DNA from: an uncultured Clostridia bacterium
GTDB lineage: Bacteria; Bacillota; Clostridia; TANB77; CAG-508
Reading direction: 5' to 3'
Length of the DNA stretch: 64,000 nucleotides
Assembly: GCA_944391745.1 (NCBI GenBank)
Contig: CALXUS010000008.1
Span: forward strand, 1 to 64,000
Shown here: positions 56,888 to 64,000 of the stretch, piece after piece
Numbering within the stretch: position 1 is the first letter of the stretch
Layout of the letters: every line of letters starts with the position of its first letter
Notes under the pieces: model-generated
Told to the model about the DNA's origin: nothing
Databases searched by the model: none
Seen by the model: the letters and a program-made list of their open reading frames with translations, nothing else
Program-made: the position numbers and the translations under genes

Positions 56888-57343
56888 TTATTTAATTTTA
56901 AATAGGCATTCTCCGTATTCGCACATGTCTTCATCTTTTTTGCATATTTCTACTACTTCGCCATCAAATTCACTTTCTATTTCATTCATTAATTTCATAG
57001 CTTCTATAATGCATACAACATCACCTTTCTTAATCTTATCGCCTACATTAACAAAAGGTTTAGCTGTTGGAGATGATTTACTATAAAAAGTACCAACCAT
57101 TGGAGCTTTTATTTCCTTATAATTCTCTTCTACATTAGCATTTTCATTTTTTACATTATTTGAAGGAGCTTGAATATTAACAGATTGTACATTATTTCCT
57201 TCATTTTCTTCAGATTTGTAAATAACTTTTTGATCATTTTTCTTCATACTGATTTTTGTTCCATCTGGGAATTCTATTTTTAACTCATCTATTTTAGATT
57301 CTCCCATATCTTTAACTATTTCTTTTATATCTTTATAATCCAT
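56888..57343 (-). CDS. accB: Biotin carboxyl carrier protein of acetyl-CoA carboxylase
   Basis: 151 aa. An N-terminal helical part (about 1-70) and Asn-rich linker lead to a biotinyl domain (about 77-151) with the biotinylated Lys in [15 protein letters not shown]. Substrate of the BirA encoded at the head of the operon. ATG with SD AAAGGA 11-12 nt away. Confidence 0.96.
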   Translation of the reverse strand: MDYKDIKEIVKDMGESKIDELKIEFPDGTKISMKKNDQKVIYKSEENEGNNVQSVNIQAPSNNVKNENANVEENYKEIKAPMVGTFYSKSSPTAKPFVNVGDKIKKGDVVCIIEAMKLMNEIESEFDGEVVEICKKDEDMCEYGECLFKIK

Positions 57344-57387
57344 TTAATTAAACATCCTTTCTCTTTTTTGTATAAATATATTATAAA

Positions 57388-58626
57388 TTATTTTTGATAT
57401 TTTTTAAATATTATTGAACTATTATGACCACCAAATCCTAAAGAATTTGACATAGCATATTCTACTTTTGTATTTCTTCCTTCATTAGGAACTATATCCA
57501 AATCACATTCTTCATCTGGAACTTTATAATTAATTGTTGGTGGAACGAAATCATTTTCAATAGCTTTCACACAAGCTATTGCTTCAATCGCACCTGCAGC
57601 ACCTAACAAATGTCCTGTATTTCCTTTTGTTGAGCTTACCATAACAGTTTTACTACTTTCTCCTAAAGCTGTTTTAATAGCAGCTGTCTCACAAGAGTCA
57701 TTCAAGTGTGTTGATGTACCATGAGCATTTATATAAGTAATATCTTTTGGCTCTATGCCAGCATCTTTGATAGCACTTACCATTGCTCTAGCACCACCTT
57801 CACCACCAGGTGCAGGAGATGTTATATGGAATGCATCTGAAGAAGCACCATAACCTACTATTTCAGCATATATTTTTGCTCCTCTCTTTTTAGCATGTTC
57901 TAATTCTTCTAAAACAAGAACACCTGCTCCTTCTCCCATTACAAATCCGCTTCTTTCTTTATCAAAAGGAATACTAGCTCTATTTTTATCTGTACTTTGT
58001 GTTAAAGCTTTTATATTTGTAAATCCAGCTAATCCACATTTTGTTATAGAAGCTTCTGTTCCTCCTGTAAATACTGCATCTTGGTATCCATATCTTATAG
58101 TTCTATATGCTTCTCCTATTGAATGAGTTGCACTAGCACAGGCTGTAGCTATTGAAAAAGATTCACCTCTTAAACCTAGATCTATTGCAACATTTCCTGT
58201 AGCCATATTAGATATAACCATTGGTATAAACATAGGTGAAATTTTATCATATCCTTTTTCAAAACATATATTTAGCTCTTTTTCAATGGTCTCTAATCCA
58301 CCCATTCCAGATCCTATGAAAACACCTACTCTATCAAAATCAGTATTTTCTTTTGTTATTCCACTATCCTTCATTGCTTCTCTAGCAGCTACCATTGCAA
58401 ATTGAGCAAATTTATCTACTCTTCTAGCTGTTCTTTTATCAAAATAATCCTCTGGATTATAGTTTTTAACTTCCGCAGCTAATTTTACTTTAAAATTAGA
58501 TACATCAAATGCAGTAATTGTATCAATTCCACATTTACCTTCTTCTAATCCTTTCCAAAAATCTTCTACATTATTGCCTATAGGTGTGATTGCTCCCATA
58601 CCAGTAACTACAACTCTTCTTTCCAT
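57388..58626 (-). CDS. fabF: 3-oxoacyl-ACP synthase II
   Basis: 412 aa condensing enzyme. The Cys-His-His triad is in TACASATHSIGEA (Cys), INAHGTSTHLND (His) and NTGHLLGAAGAIEA (His); the N-terminus RRVVVTGMGAITPIGN is standard. ATG with SD AAAGGA; an 8-bp stem (TTTTTACG/CGTAAAAA, 58642-58675) sits just upstream of the SD and could modulate initiation. Confidence 0.97.
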   Translation of the reverse strand: MERRVVVTGMGAITPIGNNVEDFWKGLEEGKCGIDTITAFDVSNFKVKLAAEVKNYNPEDYFDKRTARRVDKFAQFAMVAAREAMKDSGITKENTDFDRVGVFIGSGMGGLETIEKELNICFEKGYDKISPMFIPMVISNMATGNVAIDLGLRGESFSIATACASATHSIGEAYRTIRYGYQDAVFTGGTEASITKCGLAGFTNIKALTQSTDKNRASIPFDKERSGFVMGEGAGVLVLEELEHAKKRGAKIYAEIVGYGASSDAFHITSPAPGGEGGARAMVSAIKDAGIEPKDITYINAHGTSTHLNDSCETAAIKTALGESSKTVMVSSTKGNTGHLLGAAGAIEAIACVKAIENDFVPPTINYKVPDEECDLDIVPNEGRNTKVEYAMSNSLGFGGHNSSIIFKKYQK

Positions 58627-58694
58627 TTTTATTATCCTTTCTTTTTACGTTTTTGACGATCCTTTCCGTAAAAAATCAAATTTTTAATATTGTT

Positions 58695-59432
58695 TTACAT
58701 TAACATTCCGCCATCTATATTAAGTACTTGACCGGTTATATAAGTATTGTCCTCTCCTGCTAAAAAGTAAACTGCCTTTGCTATCTCCCCAGCTGTTCCC
58801 ATCCTTTTAAGTGGAATTTGATTATTAATATTTTCCTTGACAGTATCATTTAAAACTTCTGTCATATCAGTATCAATAAATCCAGGAGCTACGCAGTTTG
58901 CTAAAATATTTCTGCTAGCCAACTCTTTAGCTATACTTTTAGTAAAACCTATAATTCCTGCTTTTGAAGCAGCATAATTGCATTGACCTGCATTTCCACT
59001 AACTCCTACTACAGAAGAAATATTTACTATTTTTCCGCTTCTTTTTTTCATCATATATGGAACTACATTTTTTGTAACATTAAATGTTCCTTTTAAGTTA
59101 GTATTAATTACTTTATCAAAATCTTCTTCTTTCATTCTCATTATTAAATTGTCTCTTGTAATTCCTGCATTATTGATTAAAACATCAATTTTTCCAAACT
59201 TATCTATAGCGCTTTTTACTAATTCTTCACAAGAATTAAAATCTCCTACATTTGCTCTAACAAATAATATTTCATTTTTACTATTAATATCTTTTTTTAA
59301 TTTATCTAAATCTGTATTTTCTGATACATAATTTATAACTAAATCATATCCATTTTCTGCAAATTTCTTTGCGATTGCCTTTCCTATTCCTCTTGTTCCA
59401 CCTGTTATTAATGCAACTTTATTTTCTTCCAT
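58695..59432 (-). CDS. fabG: 3-oxoacyl-ACP reductase FabG
   Basis: 245 aa SDR. TGGTRGIGKAIA (NADPH loop), NNAG, IVNISSVVG and catalytic YAASKAG, plus C-terminal GQVLNIDGGMLM. It reduces 3-oxoacyl-ACP. ATG with SD AAAGGA. 27 bp after fabD. Confidence 0.97.
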   Translation of the reverse strand: MEENKVALITGGTRGIGKAIAKKFAENGYDLVINYVSENTDLDKLKKDINSKNEILFVRANVGDFNSCEELVKSAIDKFGKIDVLINNAGITRDNLIMRMKEEDFDKVINTNLKGTFNVTKNVVPYMMKKRSGKIVNISSVVGVSGNAGQCNYAASKAGIIGFTKSIAKELASRNILANCVAPGFIDTDMTEVLNDTVKENINNQIPLKRMGTAGEIAKAVYFLAGEDNTYITGQVLNIDGGMLM

Positions 59433-59459
59433 TTTCCTATCCTTTCTAAAAAATCTTTA

Positions 59460-60377
59460 TTAAAATTCTAAATCTTCTATCTTTTGAACGCTGATAGCTT
59501 TACCTTCTAGTTTTTCCTTATTTATAAATCCAGTCATTGATTTTCCTGGTCCTATTTCTACAAATGTATCTACACCTTCATCTTTAAAAATCTTTAATGC
59601 TTTATCAAATCTTACTGGATTAATAATATGCTTAGATAATATATCTGCAAAATTATCTGAGCCAGTATATATACTACCATCTAAGTTTTTTATAACTTTA
59701 ACTCCATTGCCATTTTCAAATTTAACTTTTTGTAAATCTTTATAGAATTCCTTACTAGCTTCTTCTAAAGCTTTTGTGTGAAATGGACCAGATGTTTTTA
59801 AAGGTATAACTCTTTTAGCTCCTGCCTCTTTCAAATCTACAGAAGCCTTTTCTATCGCTTCTTTTTCTCCAGAGATTACTGTTTGCATAGCATAATTATA
59901 ATTTGCAGGAACAACAAATTCTCCATCATTTTCATATTTCTTACAAACTTCTTCTATTTTACTTGAATCTAGTCCAATAACTGCTGCCATAGCATATTCT
60001 TTTTTAGGTACCAAATTCTGCATATAATAGCCTCTTAACTTTAGTAATTTAAAGCAATCTTCCATTTTTAGAAAACCACCATAAACTAAAGCTACATATT
60101 CTCCAAGACTTAATCCAGCAGCATATTCTGCTTTTATTCCCTTACTATTTATTACAGATAAAATTGCTAATGATGTAGTTGCAATAGCTAATTGTGCATT
60201 TTTTGTTTCTTTTAATTCATCCTCATTTCCATCAAAGCACAATTCTTTAACATTCATTTCTGTAGCTTTATTTGCTAAATCATAAACCTCTTTTGCTTCT
60301 GCATAATTATCATAAAAATCTTTTCCCATACCTGAGAATTGACTCCCTTGGCCAGGAAATAAAAAAGTCGCTTTCAT
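59460..60377 (-). CDS. fabD: Malonyl-CoA:ACP transacylase
   Basis: 305 aa. LFPGQGSQ, the nucleophile-elbow Ser in GLSLGEY and the catalytic His in SGPFHTKALEEA are present. The elbow reads GLSLGE where enterobacterial FabD has GHSLGE. ATG with SD AAGGAAG. About 130 bp without a gene separate it from fabH, a place where acpP could be expected but I see none. Confidence 0.95.
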   Translation of the reverse strand: MKATFLFPGQGSQFSGMGKDFYDNYAEAKEVYDLANKATEMNVKELCFDGNEDELKETKNAQLAIATTSLAILSVINSKGIKAEYAAGLSLGEYVALVYGGFLKMEDCFKLLKLRGYYMQNLVPKKEYAMAAVIGLDSSKIEEVCKKYENDGEFVVPANYNYAMQTVISGEKEAIEKASVDLKEAGAKRVIPLKTSGPFHTKALEEASKEFYKDLQKVKFENGNGVKVIKNLDGSIYTGSDNFADILSKHIINPVRFDKALKIFKDEGVDTFVEIGPGKSMTGFINKEKLEGKAISVQKIEDLEF

Positions 60378-60509
60378 TATTTTCTTCCTTACATAAAAAT
60401 ATTTAGATTTTTAAGGATAAATCTATAAACCTTATGTATTTTTACAACCCCCTTTTATTTCTTTAATAAACCCTATTATTTTCTATTTTTATATATACTT
60501 AATATACTT

Positions 60510-61430
60510 TTATTCCTCTAAGATAATACAGCCTGTATTTAATCCTCCTCCATATCCACACATTAATAATTTTTTTCCTGGTGACATTTCTATTTCTGTT
60601 AGTGCGATAGGTATACTAGCACAAAAAGTATTACCAACTTTATTTATATTAGTATATATCTTATCATTTCCTATTCCTAATTTCTTTGCTATTGAACTCA
60701 TTATTCTACTATTAGATTGATGTAGAACAATATGATTTAGATCTTCCATATCCATTTTAGCAATACTTAAGGTTTCTTTTATAATTTTTGGAACTTCAGT
60801 TACTGCATATTTATAAATACCAGTTCCATCCATTTGAATGTTTTTACCTATTTCATAAGTTAATAGCTTTGAATCTTGTCCTCTACTTTTTATATTTGAG
60901 TAGTATGCTTTATTTTCTTCTGTCTTCTTTATAATAGTTGCTCCTGCCCCATCTCCAAATAATATTGCTGTAGACATATCTGTTCTATCTATAGTATCAG
61001 AAAGTTTATCTACTCCTATTATTAGTGCGGTATTAGCTTTTCCAACATATAAGTAATTATATGCTATATCAAAGGCATTTACAAAGCCATTACAACCAGC
61101 TAATACATCTAAACAAAAGCATCCATTTATATCCAATAATCTCTGAACATCATAAGATATTCCTGGCATCATTTTATTACTTGAAGTAGTTGCTACAATA
61201 ATTAGATCAATATCGTTTTTTTCTATTTTAGAGTTCTCTATAGCATCTACACTTGCATTATATGCCATTGATTCAATGGTTTCGTTTTCTTCACAATACC
61301 ATCTATCACTAATTCCACATACCTTAAAAATGTACTCTTCTGAAGTATTGAAGTTTTTTGCTAACATCTTTGAAGTAACTAATTTTTTAGGTAAATATTT
61401 TCCTCTGCCTATTATTTTTATTCCATTCAT
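60510..61430 (-). CDS. fabH: 3-oxoacyl-ACP synthase III
   Basis: 306 aa. Triad Cys in LAGCNGFVNAF, His in IVLHQSNSRIM and Asn in KVGNTFCASIPIAL. It begins fatty-acid chains from acetyl- or branched-CoA and malonyl-ACP. ATG with SD TGGAG. It lies 13 bp after birA. Confidence 0.95.
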   Translation of the reverse strand: MNGIKIIGRGKYLPKKLVTSKMLAKNFNTSEEYIFKVCGISDRWYCEENETIESMAYNASVDAIENSKIEKNDIDLIIVATTSSNKMMPGISYDVQRLLDINGCFCLDVLAGCNGFVNAFDIAYNYLYVGKANTALIIGVDKLSDTIDRTDMSTAILFGDGAGATIIKKTEENKAYYSNIKSRGQDSKLLTYEIGKNIQMDGTGIYKYAVTEVPKIIKETLSIAKMDMEDLNHIVLHQSNSRIMSSIAKKLGIGNDKIYTNINKVGNTFCASIPIALTEIEMSPGKKLLMCGYGGGLNTGCIILEE

Positions 61431-61443
61431 ATAAACTCCATTA

Positions 61444-62010
61444 TTAATTATTTTTAATGCAATTACTTATTGCTTCATCAATACAGCTTATAAAATTATA
61501 TATAATTTCTTGTCTGTCAAAATCTTTTTGGAACTCCATTTTTAATGATGTAGCTATATTGCAGGTTTGCTCGTCAAATTTTATTTCATTAACATTAAAG
61601 CCAATACTTACAATCAAATAATTGATTTTATTAGAAATTGTATTTATTTCTGTTAGTATACCTGATATTTTTTTATTGTTTAAAATTAAATCATTTGGAT
61701 ATTTAATTTCCAAATCTATATTATACAATCTCTTTATACATTCTTTAATCTTTTTAGCTACTAATATCGTACAACTCTCTAAGCATTCTATACTGCAACT
61801 AGGTTTATACAATATACTCATAGCTATATTATTACCATCTCCCGAATACCATGTCCTACCATGTGTTCCTATTCCTGCATTTTGCCTATTAGCAATAACA
61901 ACTGTATTATTTTCTAATTTATCATACCTTTCCTTAACAAAAGTATGGGTAGAAGGTAATTCTTCATAATATTTAATTTTAAACCTTTGCTTTATGTCAT
62001 CTTTTCTCAT
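61444..62010 (-). CDS. birA: Biotin-[acetyl-CoA-carboxylase] ligase, no DNA-binding domain
   Basis: 188 aa, short class I form: no HTH and probably no SH3-like C-terminal domain. Catalytic-core marks: YEELPSTHTFVKE, GIGTHGRTWYSG (biotinyl-AMP loop) and KYPNDLILNNKKISGILTE. It biotinylates AccB. The ATG at 62010 has no SD; the predicted transcription start is about 10 nt before it, so translation may be nearly leaderless. First gene of the fab/acc operon. Confidence 0.88.
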   Translation of the reverse strand: MRKDDIKQRFKIKYYEELPSTHTFVKERYDKLENNTVVIANRQNAGIGTHGRTWYSGDGNNIAMSILYKPSCSIECLESCTILVAKKIKECIKRLYNIDLEIKYPNDLILNNKKISGILTEINTISNKINYLIVSIGFNVNEIKFDEQTCNIATSLKMEFQKDFDRQEIIYNFISCIDEAISNCIKNN

Positions 62011-62025
62011 AATTTTTACATATAT

Positions 62026-62054
62026 ATTTTAATAATTAATCTTTAAAGTTTCAA
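62026..62054 (-). promoter_or_regulatory. Promoter of the birA-fab-acc-folC operon
   Basis: TTGAAA (62054-62049), 17 bp, TAAAAT (62031-62026). I see no clear FapR or FabT operator around it. Confidence 0.6.
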
Positions 62055-62092
62055 GTATATGACCGAGTAGTATAAGAGACCCACAGAACAAA

Positions 62093-62139
62093 AGTGAACT
62101 TTGTTCACTCTAGCACTAATTTTTATTAGTGCTTTTTTT
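62093..62139 (+). terminator. Paired hairpins with T7 facing birA
   Basis: AGTGAAC-ttt-GTTCACT is followed by AGCACTAAT-tttt-ATTAGTGCT and T7 on the plus strand. No plus-strand gene precedes it. On the minus strand the first hairpin has a short T tail and may end TnpB transcripts. Confidence 0.6.
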
Positions 62140-62171
62140 AAAGATGTTGTTTTTAAGTTTCCACCCTATGT

Positions 62172-62864
62172 TTAGGCAACCCTTTTCTTTAATGGTCGTT
62201 GTTCTCGACCAATATCCATCGCTATTTCTAGGTTTGGACTAAAGAGACTTTTTACATATTTTCTTAATATATTTATACTTCCATTTACATCTGCATTTAT
62301 TATTTTTCCTTCTTCTGTTTTAAATAACCCTCTCTTTATTCTTCGACTTTTATCGTAATTTTCTTTATTTATTTCTTCTTTATCTATGCTACTTACTCCT
62401 GATGTATATTCTTCTGTTATTTTTACTACTTCTATTCCTTCTAACTTTGCTTTGTATTCTATTTTCTCTACTAGGTTTTGTATTGGCATTTGCACAAATC
62501 TCTTATTTCCTTGCATCTTTTGTTTTATGTATTTTATTTCTCCTATTACTATAGTATCACATTCATTTTGTAATGCATATTCTATTATTATTCTACTTGC
62601 CTTATGCATATATGTTTTACTATAATTTCTTCTTTGTTCATATAATTTATTTATCCTTTTGGTATTTCTATATTTTTTATTTCCTACCATCTTCATTTGT
62701 ATTCCTTCTACATTTAATATTCCATTTGTATTTATTTTTTCTTTTCCTTCTTTTACATTATAATTTAGCATATTATACACTTTGCTGCTATGCCACATTA
62801 ACTCTTTGATTATTTTGTCTTGAGTATTATTGGGTCTTATTATATATGTAAAAGTTAGCTTCAT
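62172..62864 (-). mobile_element. TnpB (IS605 OrfB-type) remnant with large internal deletion
   Basis: 230 aa where full TnpB is about 370-400. The N-terminal HTH region (about 1-40, KLTFTYIIRPNNTQDKII) is intact; the middle including RuvC-I Asp is missing, and the frame resumes at the helical YRNTKRINKLYEQRRNYS, RuvC-II (CDTIVIGEIK), EYTSGVSSID and RuvC-III NADVNGSINILRK. The zinc-finger Cys pairs are absent, as in several TnpB lineages. No TnpA (Y1) is present. A conserved-looking stem TGGTCG-loop-CGACCA (62193-62211) near the 3' end may be the omega-RNA end. Probably inactive as nuclease. Confidence 0.8.
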
Positions 62865-63160
62865 TCATTTACCTCCTTGTTCTATTATTTATATCATACC
62901 GAACATCTTTTCGCAAGTTTTTTTTACATTTTTTCTAAAATTATTTATTCTTTTATGTTATAATTTCTATATGGAATTTTTTGAGCTTTAAAAGAAATTT
63001 GTATTCTTTTTTAGAAGACTGGTTTGCCTTATAAAATATACTACTTACTTTTGTATAAATAATTTTATTTAATTTAAACTTTTCCTTTATATTAAAACCA
63101 TTTTGTTATGCATTTATTTTTTTATATTTCATTTAAATGTTTGATTTTTCCTATACAATA
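62865..63160. other. Non-coding stretch upstream of the TnpB remnant
   Basis: AT-rich, no gene recognised. It should contain the left end of the former insertion element, but no clean terminal repeat or left-end hairpin could be delimited. Confidence 0.4.
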
Positions 63161-63190
63161 AAAAAGAGATACATTTTTGTATCTCTTTTT
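63161..63190. terminator. Terminator of the pilin-like gene
   Basis: AAAAAGAGATACA pairs with TGTATCTCTTTTT around TTTT; U-rich on both strands. Confidence 0.85.
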
Positions 63191-63203
63191 ATCGTTAATT
63201 TTA

Positions 63204-63431
63204 TTATTGTATATTTTCTAATCCTGTGAATAATTCAGGTATTACTTCTTGAATTTTTTCTGATCTTAATTCCACTTTATTTACAGAACTCATATTACTA
63301 TTTGTTTTTCCAAGATTAATTGTTCCATTTTTTATTAATATGCCTAATATTATTCCTACCATTAGCCCTAAAATTACTATTGCAATTATTACAGCTACAA
63401 GTGAAACGCCTTTTTCTTTATTTATTTTCAT
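63204..63431 (-). CDS. Small pilin-like protein
   Basis: 75 aa. A basic leader MKINKEKG precedes VSLVAVIIAIVILGLMVGIILGILI, resembling the type IV pilin N-terminus (cleavage after Gly8), though Glu5 of mature pilins is replaced by Ala. The short tail (about 35-75) is polar. It could be a minor pseudopilin or an unrelated small membrane protein; no pil genes are nearby. ATG with SD GGAGGG; promoter TTTACA (63487-63482), 17 bp, TATAAT (63464-63459). Confidence 0.6.
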   Translation of the reverse strand: MKINKEKGVSLVAVIIAIVILGLMVGIILGILIKNGTINLGKTNSNMSSVNKVELRSEKIQEVIPELFTGLENIQ

Positions 63432-63458
63432 TCTTGATACCCTCCTTTGTTTTTGAAC

Positions 63459-63487
63459 ATTATATTATATTTTATAAAAAATGTAAA
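63459..63487 (-). promoter_or_regulatory. Promoter of the pilin-like gene
   Basis: TTTACA, 17 bp, TATAAT on the minus strand, back to back with the infC promoter. Confidence 0.6.
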
Positions 63488-63526
63488 TATCTTTATGATT
63501 AATATTAATAATTTTTCCTAAATGAC

Positions 63527-63555
63527 TTGACTTTTAAAAGGAAATATTGTATGAT
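63527..63555 (+). promoter_or_regulatory. Promoter of infC
   Basis: TTGACT (63527-63532), 17 bp, TATGAT (63550-63555); transcript expected from about 63562, leader about 190 nt. Confidence 0.75.
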
Positions 63556-63561
63556 AAATAA

Positions 63562-63740
63562 TGTATTTAAGAAGAAGTAACATTCTCACCTTCACTTATT
63601 TTAGGAAAAGGTTAAAATATATTTTATTACATTGCCTAATATAGGTTTTAATAAATATGTTTGAGAATGATTGGCTTCATAACCAATCTTTTTTTATTGG
63701 TATAAGTCATACTTTTTTTATACAATATAATTCTAGGAGG
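63562..63740 (+). ncRNA. L20-type autoregulatory leader of infC-rpmI-rplT
   Basis: The leader shows CATTCTCA (63581-63588) exactly complementary to TGAGAATG (63662-63669), followed at once by a terminator hairpin GATTGG-N8-CCAATC and T7 (63669-63695). The long-range pairing abuts the terminator stem, as in the Firmicutes L20 leader, where ribosomal protein L20 binding favours premature termination. Identified by position and structure, not by a model search. Confidence 0.65.
63669..63695 (+). terminator. Attenuator terminator in the infC leader
   Basis: GATTGG/CCAATC with 8-nt loop and seven T, 55 nt before the infC start; a regulated, not constitutive, terminator. Confidence 0.7.
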
Positions 63741-63749
63741 TGTTTTGAT

Positions 63750-64000
63750 ATAAAACAAGAATTACCAATTAATGAACAAATAAGAGCAAATGAAGTTCAA
63801 GTTATCGATGAGAATGGTCAAAAATTAGGTGTTTTACCTCTACATCAAGCGCTTGATATTGCTTATGAAAAAAAGCTAGATTTAGTTTTAGTTGCTCCAA
63901 ATAATAATCCAAAGGTTTGTAGAATAATGAATTATGGAAAATATAAATTTGAGCAAGCTAAAAAAGAGAAAGAAGCTAGAAAAAAGCAAAGGAATTTTGA
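63750..64000 (+). CDS. infC: Translation initiation factor IF-3 (N-terminal part)
   Basis: Cut by the window end. The reading KQELPINEQIRANEVQVI, then GQKLGVLPLHQALDIAYEK and CRIMNYGKYKFEQAKKEKE is the IF-3 N-domain. In this frame there is no ATG, GTG or TTG between SD AGGAGGT (63735-63741) and the conserved start; ATA at 63750-63752, 9 nt from the SD, is the likely initiator. infC is known for rare start codons (AUU in E. coli) that IF-3 discriminates against, allowing autoregulation. Confidence 0.93.
   Translation, partial: MKQELPINEQIRANEVQVIDENGQKLGVLPLHQALDIAYEKKLDLVLVAPNNNPKVCRIMNYGKYKFEQAKKEKEARKKQRNF

Noticed and set aside
62865..63160. A plus-strand TATAAT near 62960 suggesting a small RNA ending at 63190
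   Set aside because: No acceptable -35 and no structured or conserved body; the terminator is explained by the pilin-like gene.
1..64000. tRNA, rRNA, CRISPR arrays, prophage or complete restriction or defence genes
   Set aside because: Looked for on both strands; none could be supported from the sequence.

Overview
The window is about 64 kb of very AT-rich DNA carrying single-copy Firmicutes housekeeping genes. Together, spoIIE, a CwlD-type amidase, mecA, a radC-mreBCD-pbp2-minC cluster, a DUF4321 gene and a FabI-type FASII/acc operon point to an endospore-forming member of the Clostridia, probably an uncultured gut lineage. That placement is an inference from gene content and composition; the window has no rRNA or tRNA. 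Most genes lie on the minus strand. Promoters are easy to read: TTGACA/TATAAT-like pairs with 17-bp spacing precede most transcription units, and U-tailed hairpins end them.

Layout. 1-2.6 kb: comM (broken by two compensating indels) and dprA. 2.7-4.6 kb (+): an alpha/beta hydrolase and a CwlD-type amidase. 4.6-9.0 kb (-): an AI-2E family permease, exoA, an anchored protein of unknown function and a G5/lysozyme-like wall protein. 9.1-9.7 kb (+): lemA. 9.75-16 kb (-): tatD, acpS, a tail-anchored protein, a WG-repeat protein and spoIIE. 16.3-27.1 kb (-): two giant surface proteins (1990 and 1619 aa) in one operon. 27.5-28.3 kb (+): an Asn-rich protein coupled to a 53-aa membrane protein. 28.3-34.5 kb (-): DUF4321, radC, mreB, mreC, mreD, pbp2, minC. 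34.7-35.3 kb (+): mecA. 35.4-38.7 kb (-): pcrA/uvrD and a ZIP transporter. 38.8-39.4 kb (+): a Cys-rich protein. 39.5-43.9 kb (-): an SPFH/SHOCT protein, a zinc-ribbon membrane protein and a Big2 surface protein. 44-46 kb (-): prfA and two small unknown genes. 46.2-47.1 kb (+): a CDF transporter. 47.2-51.2 kb (-): an SbcC/SbcD-like pair split by about 1 kb of extremely AT-rich DNA. 51.3-62.0 kb (-): birA-fabH-fabD-fabG-fabF-accB-fabZ-accC-accD-accA-fabI-folC. 62.2-62.9 kb (-): a TnpB remnant. 63.2-63.4 kb (-): a pilin-like peptide. 63.5-64 kb (+): an L20-type leader and the start of infC.

Functional themes are envelope growth (elongasome, wall hydrolases, surface adhesins), membrane lipid synthesis (complete acc plus FASII except an acpP), sporulation and DNA uptake/repair. 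The most notable observations are: two genes (acpS and pcrA) whose strong Shine-Dalgarno is separated from the start codon by a hairpin, with the same 11-nt spacing after the hairpin in both; an infC that appears to begin at AUA behind an L20-type attenuator; tandem Spo0A-like boxes next to dprA and one overlapping the -35 of spoIIE; a LexA-like box in the pcrA promoter; the giant surface-protein operon; the micro-ORF at 28.1 kb; and a TnpB that has lost its central part. I saw no CRISPR array, prophage or complete defence system.
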